Numbered from the stretch's first letter, positions 24,670-34,030 are shown. The stretch is DNA of 48,085 bases from Alistipes sp. (GCA_017410165.1 JAFQRH010000015.1:1-48085), one strand, 5' to 3'. Notes: a model not told the origin generated them from the letters alone. Numbers and translations are program-made.

Positions 24670-27600
24670 ATGACAGAATCAAACATCAAAGCAGAGATAC
24701 TGAACGCCAGCGCCGGTTCGGGTAAGACCTACCAACTCACCTACCGATACGTCTGCGACATATTGCGCAACCAACCGGAGCATAAAGGCGGCGGTTTCGA
24801 CCCATACGCCTATCGACGAATCCTCGCCGTAACCTTCACCAACAAGGCAACCGAGGAGATGAAATCGCGTATTCTCAAACAGATACACCGCCTCGGCGCA
24901 GGACTCAAAAGCCCGTATTTGGAGAATCTGATGGCCGAAACATCGCTCTCGGAGAGAGAGTTGCGTCGTCGCGCAGCACGCGCCCGCACGGCCATTCTGC
25001 ACGACTACTCCCGATTCGCGATACTCACAAACGACACCTTCTTCCAGCGTATTCTGCGAGGTTTTATCAAGGAGTTGGGTATTGATATGAACTACAATAT
25101 CGAGATCGACGAGTCATCGTTGCTCACGCAGAGTGTGGACGAGTTGATGGAGGAGATTGCCGAGAATGCCGATTTGAAGCAGTGGATTACCGAGATAGCC
25201 AAGGATAACATCATCGACGGCAAGCAGTGGAATATACGCGGAGATGTTCTCAAATTGCACAAAGAGCTCTTCAAAGAGAACACAAAACAGCAAATCACGA
25301 GCATCACCGATAAGCAGCACTTCAAAAAGATCATCTTTGGACACATCAAGCATTTGGATGCAGAGATGGTTCGTCTGCAAGAGGTCGCCCGAGAGGCCGT
25401 ATCGATGATTTCCGCAGCAGGATACAGCAACGACGATTTTAACGGCAAATTTACCAAGTACTTCGATGCAGTCGCAGAGGGCAACTCGAATGCTCCATCT
25501 GCCACAACAATAAAGCACATGGACGACACTCCGCAAGAGTGGTTCACAAAGGCGAAAAAGCCATCGGCAGACCTACTCGACCTTGCCGAGCAACTGCAAC
25601 CGATGTTGGAGCAGGTGTGCCGGTACAAGTCGCTGGAAATAGGCCGCAAACTCATCTTGGAGAACTATCGCAGTTATGCGCTGCTCAACGACATATATCG
25701 CAAAGCGATGGAGATTTGCCACGAGGAGAACAGAATGTTGATCTCCGAGACGAAACACACCATCGCCGAGTTTATCACCGAAGCGGATGCACCGTTCATA
25801 TACGAAAAGGTCGGCAATCGTTTCGAGCGATATATGATTGACGAGTTTCAGGATACGTCTCTACGCGAATGGAAGAACTTTTTGCCGTTGCTGCGCAATG
25901 CTATGGCACAAAGCGCAAATGCAGCCGTATTGCTCGTTGGCGACATCAAGCAGTCGATATACCGTTGGCGAGGTGGCGATTGGAGCATACTCGGCAGAGT
26001 TGCGCCGGCAGACCTTGCACATAACGGCAACGAGATACACTCCGATACGCTGAAAAACAACTTCCGCAGTTTGCCTAAAATCGTATCGTTCAACAACGAT
26101 ATTTTCGACAAAATCGTATCGACGGATAATGCCCGATTGAACGACCACCTGCTCTCTGCGCATAAGAGTCAGATAATCTCGCGGTCCAAGTGCGAAGAGT
26201 TGCAGAATATGCTCGCCGATGCTTACAAGGGACACGAGCAGATTGCGCGTCGCGAAAGCCGCAATGAGGGTTATATCAACGTATCGACATACGTTGGCGA
26301 ACCGGATATCGTTGCGCGCGTCAAGGAGATTATCGACAAAGGATTCAGGCCGTGCGATATCACCATTCTCGTTCGTTGGAACAAAGAGTCGTTCGGCATT
26401 GCACAACAATTACTGCGTGTCAACGAGGAGGGCGACGAGCGTTACAGATGGGACATAATGACACAAGAGGCGTTGTCGCTCGCCAACGCACCTGCCGTGC
26501 AGTTCATCATTGCCGTATTACGACTGTCGCTCAATCGCAAAGATGCGACAAGTCGCGGTATATACAATCGATACTTCCACAACAACGACTTCATCCGAAA
26601 GTTTGACGATGAAGAGATCGAGTTTTTCGATGCACTGCGCGCAATGTCGGTAGAGGAGGCCTTCGAGCATATTGTCATCCATTACAAGGAGTACCTAAAC
26701 CGCCATACGGCATACGTTCAGGCGTTGCACGAGCACGTCGTGCAGTTCTGCGCGGGCAAGACTGCCGACACGACAATGTTCCTGCGGTGGTGGGACGACA
26801 ATGGGCACAACAAATCGGTGAGTATCGAGCGAAACCCACAAGCAATCGAGATTATGACTATTCACAAGGCCAAAGGTCTGCAAAACAAAGTCATAATATT
26901 GCCATTCTGCACCTGGGAACTCAAACCTAAATCGACAACCGGTAACAGAATCAATATAATGTGGGCCAAACCGAATGCGGATGCCGGTCTCGACACCGAG
27001 CAGAAATTCCCGGTATCAATAAAGGAGGATGTAAGTCGTTCGATTTTTGCCGAAGAGTACAACGAAGAGTTGGTATATTCACATATCGAGGCAATCAACA
27101 TCCTCTATGTGGCATTAACGCGCGCGTGCGAGCAACTGCATATATATATTCCGGCAGCAAAACTCCACGTATCGAAAGACGGAAAAACGAAGGACACATC
27201 GACAAAAAAGCCATCGACCGTTGGCGACTTGCTCAAAGAGGCACTCGCTCTGCCTGACGAGTACAGCGCACGTGTCTGTTTCGAGGCGGGACGATTTGAG
27301 CAACCGGAGGCGGAGGCGCAACACAACTCCGACGACGAGCCGACACACTCGACGGTACGCCTCACCGAGTACAACACATCGCCCGTCGGAGTGCGTATGA
27401 GCAGTTCGATGTCGCACTATTTTGACGATTCGCCCACTCTGTCGCCACGCGATGCGGGTATAATGCTGCATAAGGCCTTTGAGCGAGCAACCAGCAGAGA
27501 GGATATTCCGCAGGCAATCAAGCAGATGGTGCTCGACGGTCTGCTCTCCGACGCAGAGGCCGACACCCTGCAAACAAATATCGAAAAAGTACTCGATGGC

Positions 27601-27870
27601 TCGATTGCGGCGCAATGGTTTGCCGATGGGTGGGATAAAGTGCTATGCGAGAGTAGTATTATCGTTCCGAATGTAGGCGCAAAACGACCCGACCGCGTAA
27701 TGATTAAGGGAGAGCGCGTCGTGGTGGTCGATTACAAGTTCGGCGAACGCGAGGCAGCGCACCGCAAGCAGGTTGGCTCATACTTGGCACAACTGCGCAA
27801 GATGGGCTACACCACGGCGGAGGGTTACGTATGGTATGTAAACCGTGGCGAGATAGACAAAATCGAGTAA
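24670..27870 (+). CDS. AddA-like UvrD-family helicase/nuclease
   Basis: A 1066-residue superfamily 1A helicase fused to a RecB-type nuclease. Motif I NASAGSGKTYQLTYRYV (residues 12-28), Ia TFTNKATEEM, II DEFQDTS, III GDIKQSIYRWRGG, V MTIHKAKGLQ and VI LYVALTRACEQ are all intact. The C-terminal nuclease has VVVVDYKFGE followed by QVGSYLAQL. Together with the AddB-like protein it should process double-strand breaks in the manner of AddAB/RecBCD. The two subunits are encoded on opposite strands with two envelope genes between, unlike the usual adjacent addB-addA order. Confidence 0.93.
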   Translation: MTESNIKAEILNASAGSGKTYQLTYRYVCDILRNQPEHKGGGFDPYAYRRILAVTFTNKATEEMKSRILKQIHRLGAGLKSPYLENLMAETSLSERELRRRAARARTAILHDYSRFAILTNDTFFQRILRGFIKELGIDMNYNIEIDESSLLTQSVDELMEEIAENADLKQWITEIAKDNIIDGKQWNIRGDVLKLHKELFKENTKQQITSITDKQHFKKIIFGHIKHLDAEMVRLQEVAREAVSMISAAGYSNDDFNGKFTKYFDAVAEGNSNAPSATTIKHMDDTPQEWFTKAKKPSADLLDLAEQLQPMLEQVCRYKSLEIGRKLILENYRSYALLNDIYRKAMEICHEENRMLISETKHTIAEFITEADAPFIYEKVGNRFERYMIDEFQDTSLREWKNFLPLLRNAMAQSANAAVLLVGDIKQSIYRWRGGDWSILGRVAPADLAHNGNEIHSDTLKNNFRSLPKIVSFNNDIFDKIVSTDNARLNDHLLSAHKSQIISRSKCEELQNMLADAYKGHEQIARRESRNEGYINVSTYVGEPDIVARVKEIIDKGFRPCDITILVRWNKESFGIAQQLLRVNEEGDERYRWDIMTQEALSLANAPAVQFIIAVLRLSLNRKDATSRGIYNRYFHNNDFIRKFDDEEIEFFDALRAMSVEEAFEHIVIHYKEYLNRHTAYVQALHEHVVQFCAGKTADTTMFLRWWDDNGHNKSVSIERNPQAIEIMTIHKAKGLQNKVIILPFCTWELKPKSTTGNRINIMWAKPNADAGLDTEQKFPVSIKEDVSRSIFAEEYNEELVYSHIEAINILYVALTRACEQLHIYIPAAKLHVSKDGKTKDTSTKKPSTVGDLLKEALALPDEYSARVCFEAGRFEQPEAEAQHNSDDEPTHSTVRLTEYNTSPVGVRMSSSMSHYFDDSPTLSPRDAGIMLHKAFERATSREDIPQAIKQMVLDGLLSDAEADTLQTNIEKVLDGSIAAQWFADGWDKVLCESSIIVPNVGAKRPDRVMIKGERVVVVDYKFGEREAAHRKQVGSYLAQLRKMGYTTAEGYVWYVNRGEIDKIE

Positions 27871-27931
27871 CGAGCACCCTATCCGCAACCGAGAATATGG
27901 CAGGTAACAAATTATTTTGTATTTTCGCGCT

Positions 27932-29629
27932 ATGAATATAGATGTATTGAAGGTCATACCCCGTGCATTTCGAGCCAAAGGGTGTCTGGTCACGCTGACG
28001 ATTTTCGTGCGAGCGTTGCTCAACTTCGTCGGTCTGGCGGCACTCCTGCCCGTATTGTATCTGATACTCGACATCGACGCCGTGCATACAAACCCCATTG
28101 CGCAACGCGTATATGACGGTTTGGGCTTTACGTCCGATAAGGCGTTTGTCGTAGTGGTCGCCGTGGCGATGGTCGTACTCATCGTTGTAAAGAATCTGCT
28201 CGGACTACTGCTCTATCGCGTCGAGCGCGACTACATCTATTCGCTATACAGATACCTGTCGCGCAATCTGTATATAGACTACTTCAATCGCGGTCTGTCG
28301 TTTATCAAATCGTCCAATTCGGCAGTTTTGGCGCGCAACGTCAATGTCGTATGTTACACCTTTGTTTCGGGCGTACTTCGACCTATGGCAGCGATTTTCA
28401 GCGAGTTGATGCTGTTTGTTATGCTGTTCGCCGCCATTACGATATATAGTCCGCTGGCGGCTGTGCTCTCGATGGCGATATTCATCCCTGCGCTGTGGTT
28501 GTACTTTACGCTCGTTCGCCAGCGAGTGAATCGTTACGGTCGCACCGAGAACGAAGCACAACGCCGCAAATCGCGCGATGTTATTGAGACGTATCGCGGT
28601 TATGCCGACATCAAGATAAACAACGCCTTCGGCCGTATGCTCGAATCGTTCGACCGCAACGTAGATACCATCGTGAGCGTCGGTGCCAAAAACGCAACCG
28701 TTGCAACACTTCCGCACACGATAACCGAGGTCGGTTTGGCTGTTGGAATGGCTCTGCTCGTATCGCTCAGCGTATTCGTGGAGAGCAGCGATATGAAGAT
28801 GATATTCGGTGTGTTTGCAGTTGCTGCACTGCGCCTGCTACCATCCATCAGAGCAATTATGGGGTCGTGGACATCGCTGCGCTACAACAAATACGCCATA
28901 AAGATTATCCGCGATGCTTCAATCAGCACCAAGCGCAAAGCCGAAAACGATTCGGCAGAGCGTCTCGATTTTCGCAAGGAAATTCGCGTCGAGGGGCTCT
29001 CGTTCCGATTTGCGGACAGCGATCACGACACACTGCACGACCTCACGTTCTCGATTGCCAAAGGCGAACGAATCGGCATCAACGGTCGCTCGGGCGCAGG
29101 AAAAACGACGCTTTTCAACCTTCTGCTCGGACTCTACGAGCCAACCGCAGGAGCAATATACATCGACGGCGAGCCGCTCTCGGCGACAAACTGTCGCAAG
29201 TGGCAGAACTCCATCGGATACGTGTCGCAGAGCGTCTTTCTGACCGACAGCACGCTGCTCGCAAACATTGCGCTCGGCTGTCGCGAGGAGGAGATAGATA
29301 TGGAGCGTGTAGAACGCGCCGTACGAATGGCATCGCTCGATGAGTTTGTTCGAGAGTTGCCAAAGGGGTTGGAGAGTCGCATCGGCGAGTGTGGCGCACT
29401 GCTTTCGGGCGGACAGCGACAGCGTATCGGCATCGCACGTGCGCTCTACAAGCAGGCCGAGGTACTCTTCTTTGACGAGGCGACATCGGCTCTCGACAAT
29501 GAAACCGAACAGAGCATAAACCACTCGATTGAAGCCCTATCGCAAGCGGATAGCACACTGACGATTGTCGTCATCGCTCACCGCGAGAGTTCGCTCTCGT
29601 ATTGCGACCGAGTTATAACACTGAAATAA
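27932..29629 (+). CDS. ABC exporter, fused membrane and ATPase domains
   Basis: A 565-residue type I half-transporter: six membrane helices in residues 1-320 and a nucleotide-binding domain in the last 220 residues. Walker A is GRSGAGKTTLF, signature LLSGGQRQRIGIARAL, Walker B VLFFDEATSALD, H-loop VVIAHRESS. There is no N-terminal C39 peptidase domain. Export of a peptide or lipid/glycan is expected; the neighbouring kinase-like and S26B-like genes favour a modified peptide, which is inference. A -7-like TATTTTCG (27920-27927) lies just before the ATG, so the mRNA leader would be very short. The in-frame TTG at 27917 is not used. Confidence 0.9.
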   Translation: MNIDVLKVIPRAFRAKGCLVTLTIFVRALLNFVGLAALLPVLYLILDIDAVHTNPIAQRVYDGLGFTSDKAFVVVVAVAMVVLIVVKNLLGLLLYRVERDYIYSLYRYLSRNLYIDYFNRGLSFIKSSNSAVLARNVNVVCYTFVSGVLRPMAAIFSELMLFVMLFAAITIYSPLAAVLSMAIFIPALWLYFTLVRQRVNRYGRTENEAQRRKSRDVIETYRGYADIKINNAFGRMLESFDRNVDTIVSVGAKNATVATLPHTITEVGLAVGMALLVSLSVFVESSDMKMIFGVFAVAALRLLPSIRAIMGSWTSLRYNKYAIKIIRDASISTKRKAENDSAERLDFRKEIRVEGLSFRFADSDHDTLHDLTFSIAKGERIGINGRSGAGKTTLFNLLLGLYEPTAGAIYIDGEPLSATNCRKWQNSIGYVSQSVFLTDSTLLANIALGCREEEIDMERVERAVRMASLDEFVRELPKGLESRIGECGALLSGGQRQRIGIARALYKQAEVLFFDEATSALDNETEQSINHSIEALSQADSTLTIVVIAHRESSLSYCDRVITLK

Positions 29630-29639
29630 ACACAAGAGA

Positions 29640-30515
29640 ATGAATTATATAGTAGCAAAATACGGAATACGAACCGAAGGCGCACACTCCGACTTGGTGA
29701 AGTGCGGCGTACGCGGATTTGCGCCATTTGCAGTCGAAGAGTTGGAGGGTGAGCCGACAATGATTCTGCACACCGACCACCCACTTTCGGCTACCGACTA
29801 CGAGTCGATTGTTGAGTTGCACCGCTTCTGTTTCGAGCAGAATTTGGCAGAGTGTCACCTCGACCGCTATAAGAGCGGCTACCTCTTCACGATGAGTAAA
29901 GGCGACGTGGATTACCTATTCGTCAAAGACGACAACTCGAACGAGGTATTTACCAACGCCGGTGTTGAACACGAAATTGACCCATTCCTTTTGCGATTTG
30001 CGCTATGGTTGATGTTCGGTTTGTGCATCGCTCCGCTGGGCGGTATAGCCATCCACTCGTCGGTGGTAGTTGTCGGCAATGGCGCGGTGCTCTGTTTAGG
30101 CGAATCGGGAACGGGAAAGAGTACTCACACACGTCTGTGGCGCGAGAATATCGCCGGTGCGCAACTGCTCAACGACGATAGTCCGATAATTCGTATGGTC
30201 GATGGCGTGGCAACCGTATTCGGCTCGCCGTGGAGCGGCAAGACTCCTTGCTATCGCAATCTGCACTACCCTATTCGTGGCTTTTTGCGTCTGTCGCAAG
30301 CACCTTACAACAAGATTCATCGTTTGTCGGTACTCAACGCCATCGGCGCACTGCTACCATCCTGTCCGCCGGCATTTGCACACGACGAGACTTTGCAGGA
30401 TAACATCTGCAACACGCTCTCGCAGATGATTAGCGCAGCACCGGTATATCATCTTGAATGTCTGCCTGATGCCGCCGCTGCGCAACTGTCGTACAACACT
30501 ATTTTCGGAGCATAA
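29640..30515 (+). CDS. HPr-kinase/PEPCK-like P-loop protein
   Basis: A 291-residue protein. Residues about 145-250 hold an HPr-kinase/phosphoenolpyruvate-carboxykinase-like domain with Walker A GESGTGKST (154-162), the acidic pair in LLNDDSPII (Asp179-Asp180) and a SPWSGKTP loop. The N-terminal 130 residues are unlike the HPr-binding domain of HprK. Comparable stand-alone kinases occur next to ABC exporters and peptidases in ribosomal-peptide clusters, where some phosphorylate the peptide. No precursor peptide or PqqD-like protein is visible nearby. It begins 10 bp after the exporter stop. Confidence 0.8.
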   Translation: MNYIVAKYGIRTEGAHSDLVKCGVRGFAPFAVEELEGEPTMILHTDHPLSATDYESIVELHRFCFEQNLAECHLDRYKSGYLFTMSKGDVDYLFVKDDNSNEVFTNAGVEHEIDPFLLRFALWLMFGLCIAPLGGIAIHSSVVVVGNGAVLCLGESGTGKSTHTRLWRENIAGAQLLNDDSPIIRMVDGVATVFGSPWSGKTPCYRNLHYPIRGFLRLSQAPYNKIHRLSVLNAIGALLPSCPPAFAHDETLQDNICNTLSQMISAAPVYHLECLPDAAAAQLSYNTIFGA

Positions 30516-30928
30516 TGGAGCAAAAACGCACATCGAATCGCGAGGTATTCTCGGTCGTCAGAGATCTACTGTTGGAGGGCTCGAACGTCACTGCCAAAGT
30601 CAAGGGGCAGAGTATGTTGCCATTCTTCCGCAGCGGGTCAATCGTCACATTGCGTCCGATTCGTGAGGAGGACTTCAAACGACTCGGCGTTGTGTTTGCC
30701 GACACGGGTCGCAATTTCGTGATACATCGCATAATCGAGGTCGATGAGCAGAGCGTAACGCTGCTCGGCGACGGAAATATTTACGGCACCGAGCGTATGG
30801 CACGCAACAAGGTATATGGTGTGATTGACTGCTCGGCTGTGCATCTATTCTTTGCTCGTATATGGCTGTGGATGCGCCCTGTACGCCGATTCCCGCTTGC
30901 GATTTTCCGACGCGTAACACCTAAATAA
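30515..30928 (+). CDS. S26B (SipW/ER-type) signal-peptidase-like protein
   Basis: A 137-residue protein of the S24/S26 fold. Ser33 in GQSMLPFF and His71 in FVIHRIIEV, with Asp86 in LLGDGN, form the Ser-His pattern of ER-type/SipW peptidases in place of the Ser-Lys dyad of LepB. The C terminus (about 108-130) is a hydrophobic/basic segment with Trp and Arg that could anchor it at the membrane. Its ATG overlaps the stop of the kinase-like gene (TAATG). It may process an exported peptide, but could also be one of the S24-like peptidases of unknown substrate. Confidence 0.8.
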   Translation: MEQKRTSNREVFSVVRDLLLEGSNVTAKVKGQSMLPFFRSGSIVTLRPIREEDFKRLGVVFADTGRNFVIHRIIEVDEQSVTLLGDGNIYGTERMARNKVYGVIDCSAVHLFFARIWLWMRPVRRFPLAIFRRVTPK

Positions 30929-30975
30929 GCACGCCTAAATAGACGCGCCCTCTCGCTCGTAGGCGGTTATAACAA

Positions 30976-31012
30976 AAAAGAGGTACTTGTTTCCAAGTAC
31001 CTCTCTCTTTTA
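30976..31012. terminator. Bidirectional terminator after the S26B-like gene and tsf
   Basis: GAGGTACTTG and CAAGTACCTC form a 10-bp stem with a 4-base loop; an A run precedes it and a CT-rich T tract follows. The genes converge on it. Confidence 0.9.
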
Positions 31013-31056
31013 TCTTCGTCGAGCGGCCTGCGCCAACTCTAAAAGATTCTGCTCAA

Positions 31057-31893
31057 TTATGCCTCCAAAGCGAAACGCTTGTAAGCGATAACGGTTGCCT
31101 CCTTGTCAGCACGTGCAAGCATCTCGCGGATCGACTCCTTCTCACCGACTACTGCCTGATTGAGAAGCGTGTTCTCCTCGAAGAACTTACGCAACTTACC
31201 CTCAGCAATCTTCTCCAAAATTGCCTCCGGCTTGTTAGCATTCTTCGGATCCTGCTTCATCTGCTCAACAGCAAATGCCTTCTCCTTCTCAACAATCTCC
31301 GTAGGACAGTCGTCAACATCAATCGAGATAGGAGCCATTGCAGTTGCCTGCATAGCAATCTTGTGAGCAACCTCAACATCAACCTCCTTGTTGAAGCCGA
31401 GCAACGTACCGAGCTTCTTGTTGAAGTGAACGTAAGCGTTGATGTAAGGTGCCTCTACGCGAGCGTAGTATGCCAACTCACACTTCTCACCGGTCTGACC
31501 CGACTTCTCGGTTACGAGCTCCTCTACGGTGTGACCCTCGCTGTTCTTAACTGCGAGCAATGCATCGCAGTCAGCAGCATCAGCAGCAACTGCGAGGTCG
31601 AGCATCTCGTTAGCCGAAGCGGTAAACTCACCATTCTGTGCAACGAAGTCGGTCTCGCAAGCGAGGCAAAGGATATAACCCTTCGTACCTACAATCTTGG
31701 TAACGACAACACCCTCGCTTGCCGAACGGTCGGCACGCTTGGCAACTACCAACTTACCCTTTTCGCGGATGATATCCTGTGCGCGGCTGTAATCGCCCTC
31801 TGCCTCGATGAGTGCCTTCTTGCAATCCATCATACCGGCACCGGTCATCTTGCGAAGCTTCATCACATCGGCAGCTTTAATCTCTATTGCCAT
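31057..31893 (-). CDS. tsf: Translation elongation factor Ts
   Basis: The 278-residue nucleotide-exchange factor for EF-Tu. The N-terminal UBA-like module (VMKLRKMTGAGMMDCKKAL) and the TDFVAQN motif of the core domain (about residues 80-86) are present, with two subdomains and the EF-Tu-contacting helix (KLRKFFEEN). Length is normal. It follows rpsB by 33 bp, forming the classical rpsB-tsf operon. Confidence 0.98.
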   Translation of the reverse strand: MAIEIKAADVMKLRKMTGAGMMDCKKALIEAEGDYSRAQDIIREKGKLVVAKRADRSASEGVVVTKIVGTKGYILCLACETDFVAQNGEFTASANEMLDLAVAADAADCDALLAVKNSEGHTVEELVTEKSGQTGEKCELAYYARVEAPYINAYVHFNKKLGTLLGFNKEVDVEVAHKIAMQATAMAPISIDVDDCPTEIVEKEKAFAVEQMKQDPKNANKPEAILEKIAEGKLRKFFEENTLLNQAVVGEKESIREMLARADKEATVIAYKRFALEA

Positions 31894-31926
31894 AACTTTG
31901 TCTGTTTTTCAAGTGTTAAAAAATAA

Positions 31927-32778
31927 TTACTCGGCCTTCTGCTCCTCGGTTGCAGCAACAACCTCTGCCACAGCTGCCTCCTCTGCGTCGATCGAGGCCT
32001 TCACGCCCTTCTTGATGCGTGGCTTGCCCTCTTTCTTCACAGGTGCCTCGGTGTTTGCCTCTGCCTCAATCTGCTCCTTCTCCTTTTCGAGCTTGCGCTC
32101 CTCTGCGCCCTCTGCGATAGCAGCACAAACGGTGTCGAGAATAACAGCGATCGACTTCGTAGCATCGTCATTTGCAGGGATAACGTAATCAATGTCGGTT
32201 GGATCACAACAAGTATCTACCATTGCAAATACCGGAATATTCAATCGCTTTGCCTCCTTGACAGCATTCTGCTCCTTCTGTACGTCGATAACGAACAACG
32301 CAGCCGGAAGACGGGTAAGGTCGGCGATAGAACCGAGGTTCTTTTCGAGTTTCGCACGCTGGCGTGCAATCTGCAACTTCTCGCGCTTCGAGAAGTTATC
32401 GTAAACGCCGTCGCTGGTCATCTTGTCGATGGTAACCATCTTCTTAACGGCTTTACGTATAGTTGGGAAGTTTGTCAGCATACCGCCTGCCCAACGCTCA
32501 GTAACGTAAGGCATACCTACTGCCGACACCTTTTCGGCAACAATTTCCTTTGCTTGTTTCTTGGTTGCAACGAACAACACGCGACGACCACTCTTTGCGA
32601 TCTGTTTGAGTGCTGCTGCTGCCTCATCCAACTTTACAACAGTCTTGTAAAGGTCGATGATATGGATGCCGTTCTTCTCCATAAAGATATACGGAGCCAT
32701 TTTAGGATTCCACTTGCGCTTCAAGTGACCGAAATGAACACCGGCTTCCAACAATGTATTAAAATCTGTACGAGACAT
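31927..32778 (-). CDS. rpsB: 30S ribosomal protein S2
   Basis: 283 residues starting SRTDFNTLLEAGVHFGHLKRKWNPKM, the typical S2 N terminus. The coiled-coil region AIAEGAEERKLEKEKEQ is followed by a long Glu/Ala/Lys-rich tail (from about residue 235), seen in many Bacteroidetes S2 proteins. It lies upstream of tsf. The gap before it (195 bp to rpsI) contains a foldable leader. Confidence 0.98.
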   Translation of the reverse strand: MSRTDFNTLLEAGVHFGHLKRKWNPKMAPYIFMEKNGIHIIDLYKTVVKLDEAAAALKQIAKSGRRVLFVATKKQAKEIVAEKVSAVGMPYVTERWAGGMLTNFPTIRKAVKKMVTIDKMTSDGVYDNFSKREKLQIARQRAKLEKNLGSIADLTRLPAALFVIDVQKEQNAVKEAKRLNIPVFAMVDTCCDPTDIDYVIPANDDATKSIAVILDTVCAAIAEGAEERKLEKEKEQIEAEANTEAPVKKEGKPRIKKGVKASIDAEEAAVAEVVAATEEQKAE

Positions 32779-32973
32779 TTTTGTTTTCGTTTTTTTGTTT
32801 AATTTTAATTCTCTTTACTTCAACTCGCTACGGTAGCAATCCTTGATTGGTCCGAGGAGTTTTCCGCGACAGGGCAATCGGTTGGTAGTACGCTGTATAT
32901 AATATATATAAGGTAGTCGTACCGATTTGAGAACCCGTGTCGTGCTTTGCCGAATAGTTGGTTGCGGTAAGGA
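32779..32973 (-). promoter_or_regulatory. Foldable 5' region between rpsI and rpsB
   Basis: The rpsI stop and rpsB start are 195 bp apart, with no ORF. Complementary arms AATCGG (32876-32881) with CCGATT (32922-32927) and TACG (32889-32892) with CGTA (32918-32921) enclose an AT-rich TATATA loop and leave a bulge. A GGTAGT direct repeat overlaps the arms. It could be an autoregulatory leader of the rpsB operon, which is inference. No consensus promoter is seen in it. Confidence 0.35.
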
Positions 32974-33360
32974 TTAACGCTTACTGAACTGGAACTTACG
33001 ACGTGCGCCCGGCTGACCCGGCTTCTTACGCTCAACCTCACGCGAATCACGAGTAAGGAAACCGTTCTTCTTCAAAACGGCACGATACTCAGGATTGATC
33101 TCGCACAATGCGCGTGCAATACCCATACGGGCTGCCTCTGCCTGGCCCTTAATACCACCACCTACGAGGTTTACGACAACGTCGTAGCTCTCGGTAGTCT
33201 CGGTAACGAGCAGCGGCTGCTTTACCTCATACTGAAGAATGTTCAGCGGGAAGTAAACTGCGAGTTCCTTCTGGTTGATTGTAATGTTACCTTTACCCGG
33301 CTTCACGAATACGCGAGCAACAGCTGCCTTACGGCGACCAACGGTGTTTACAACTTCCAT
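32974..33360 (-). CDS. rpsI: 30S ribosomal protein S9
   Basis: 128 residues with VGRRKAAVARVF at the start, GGGIKGQAEAARMGIARAL in the middle and the basic C terminus ARRKFQFSKR that reaches the P-site tRNA. It starts 5 bp after rplM; the two form the usual rplM-rpsI operon. Confidence 0.98.
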   Translation of the reverse strand: MEVVNTVGRRKAAVARVFVKPGKGNITINQKELAVYFPLNILQYEVKQPLLVTETTESYDVVVNLVGGGIKGQAEAARMGIARALCEINPEYRAVLKKNGFLTRDSREVERKKPGQPGARRKFQFSKR

Positions 33361-33365
33361 AATGT

Positions 33366-33821
33366 TTACTTAATCTCGTTTAACTTAATTTGCTTCGGGT
33401 TCTGTGCAACGTGCGGATGCTCTGCACCTGCATAAACCTTCAAATTCTTGATAATGGCAGCACCAAGGCGGGTCTTAGGGAGCATACCGCGAACTGCCTC
33501 TTCAATTACAACTGTCGGCTTACGGTTGAGCAGGTCAGCAGGAGTAGCGAAACGCTGACCACCCGGATAGCCGGTGTGGCGTACATAGACCTTGTCGGTC
33601 AATTTCTTACCAGTGAGCTTTACCTTGTCGGCATTAACCACGATAACGTAGTCACCGCAATCGACATGTGGGGTATAGCTCGGCTTGTTTTTGCCGCACA
33701 GAATCTTTGCGATCTGCGAAGCTAAACGTCCCAATACCTCGTTCGTAGCGTCGATGACAACCCACTCCTTGTTGACAGTCGCCGCATTAGCCGAGATAGT
33801 TTTGTAGCTTAATGAATCCAC
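33366..33821 (-). CDS. rplM: 50S ribosomal protein L13
   Basis: 151 residues. WVVIDATNEVLGRLASQIAKIL and YVRHTGYPGGQ are the recognised L13 motifs. Some N-terminal residues (MDSLSYKTISANAATVNKE) precede the core, as common in Bacteroidetes. First gene of rplM-rpsI, with a consensus-type promoter 65 bp upstream. Confidence 0.98.
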   Translation of the reverse strand: MDSLSYKTISANAATVNKEWVVIDATNEVLGRLASQIAKILCGKNKPSYTPHVDCGDYVIVVNADKVKLTGKKLTDKVYVRHTGYPGGQRFATPADLLNRKPTVVIEEAVRGMLPKTRLGAAIIKNLKVYAGAEHPHVAQNPKQIKLNEIK

Positions 33822-33866
33822 TGTTTTTACGTTTAATACTTGTTAATAAATAATTTGTAATCCAAC

Positions 33867-33893
33867 CTCGCACTTTGCGAGTGCGCAAAGGTA
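33867..33893 (-). promoter_or_regulatory. rplM promoter and 5'-end hairpin
   Basis: TACCTTTG (33893-33886, minus) with an ATTG about 21 bp upstream. Directly after the expected start site the transcript can form CTCGCA-aag-TGCGAG (33881-33867). A hairpin at the extreme 5' end of an rplM mRNA fits the short leader type thought to bind L13 in some Bacteroidia; that assignment is from memory and tentative. Confidence 0.5.
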
Positions 33894-34030
33894 CGAATAA
33901 TTTTTTGAATTTTCCAATCTTTTACATTGTAAATTCTCATTTCGCCCCTATAATTTTAAGATTTTTGAATAATATCACCCGTCTGCGGAGGTCGTACGGA
34001 TGAAAAACGGGGCAATGAGCACGAATTACG

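Noticed and set aside
27917..27931. TTG start for the ABC exporter
   Set aside because: It overlaps a -7-like element and the ATG at 27932 gives the expected N terminus.
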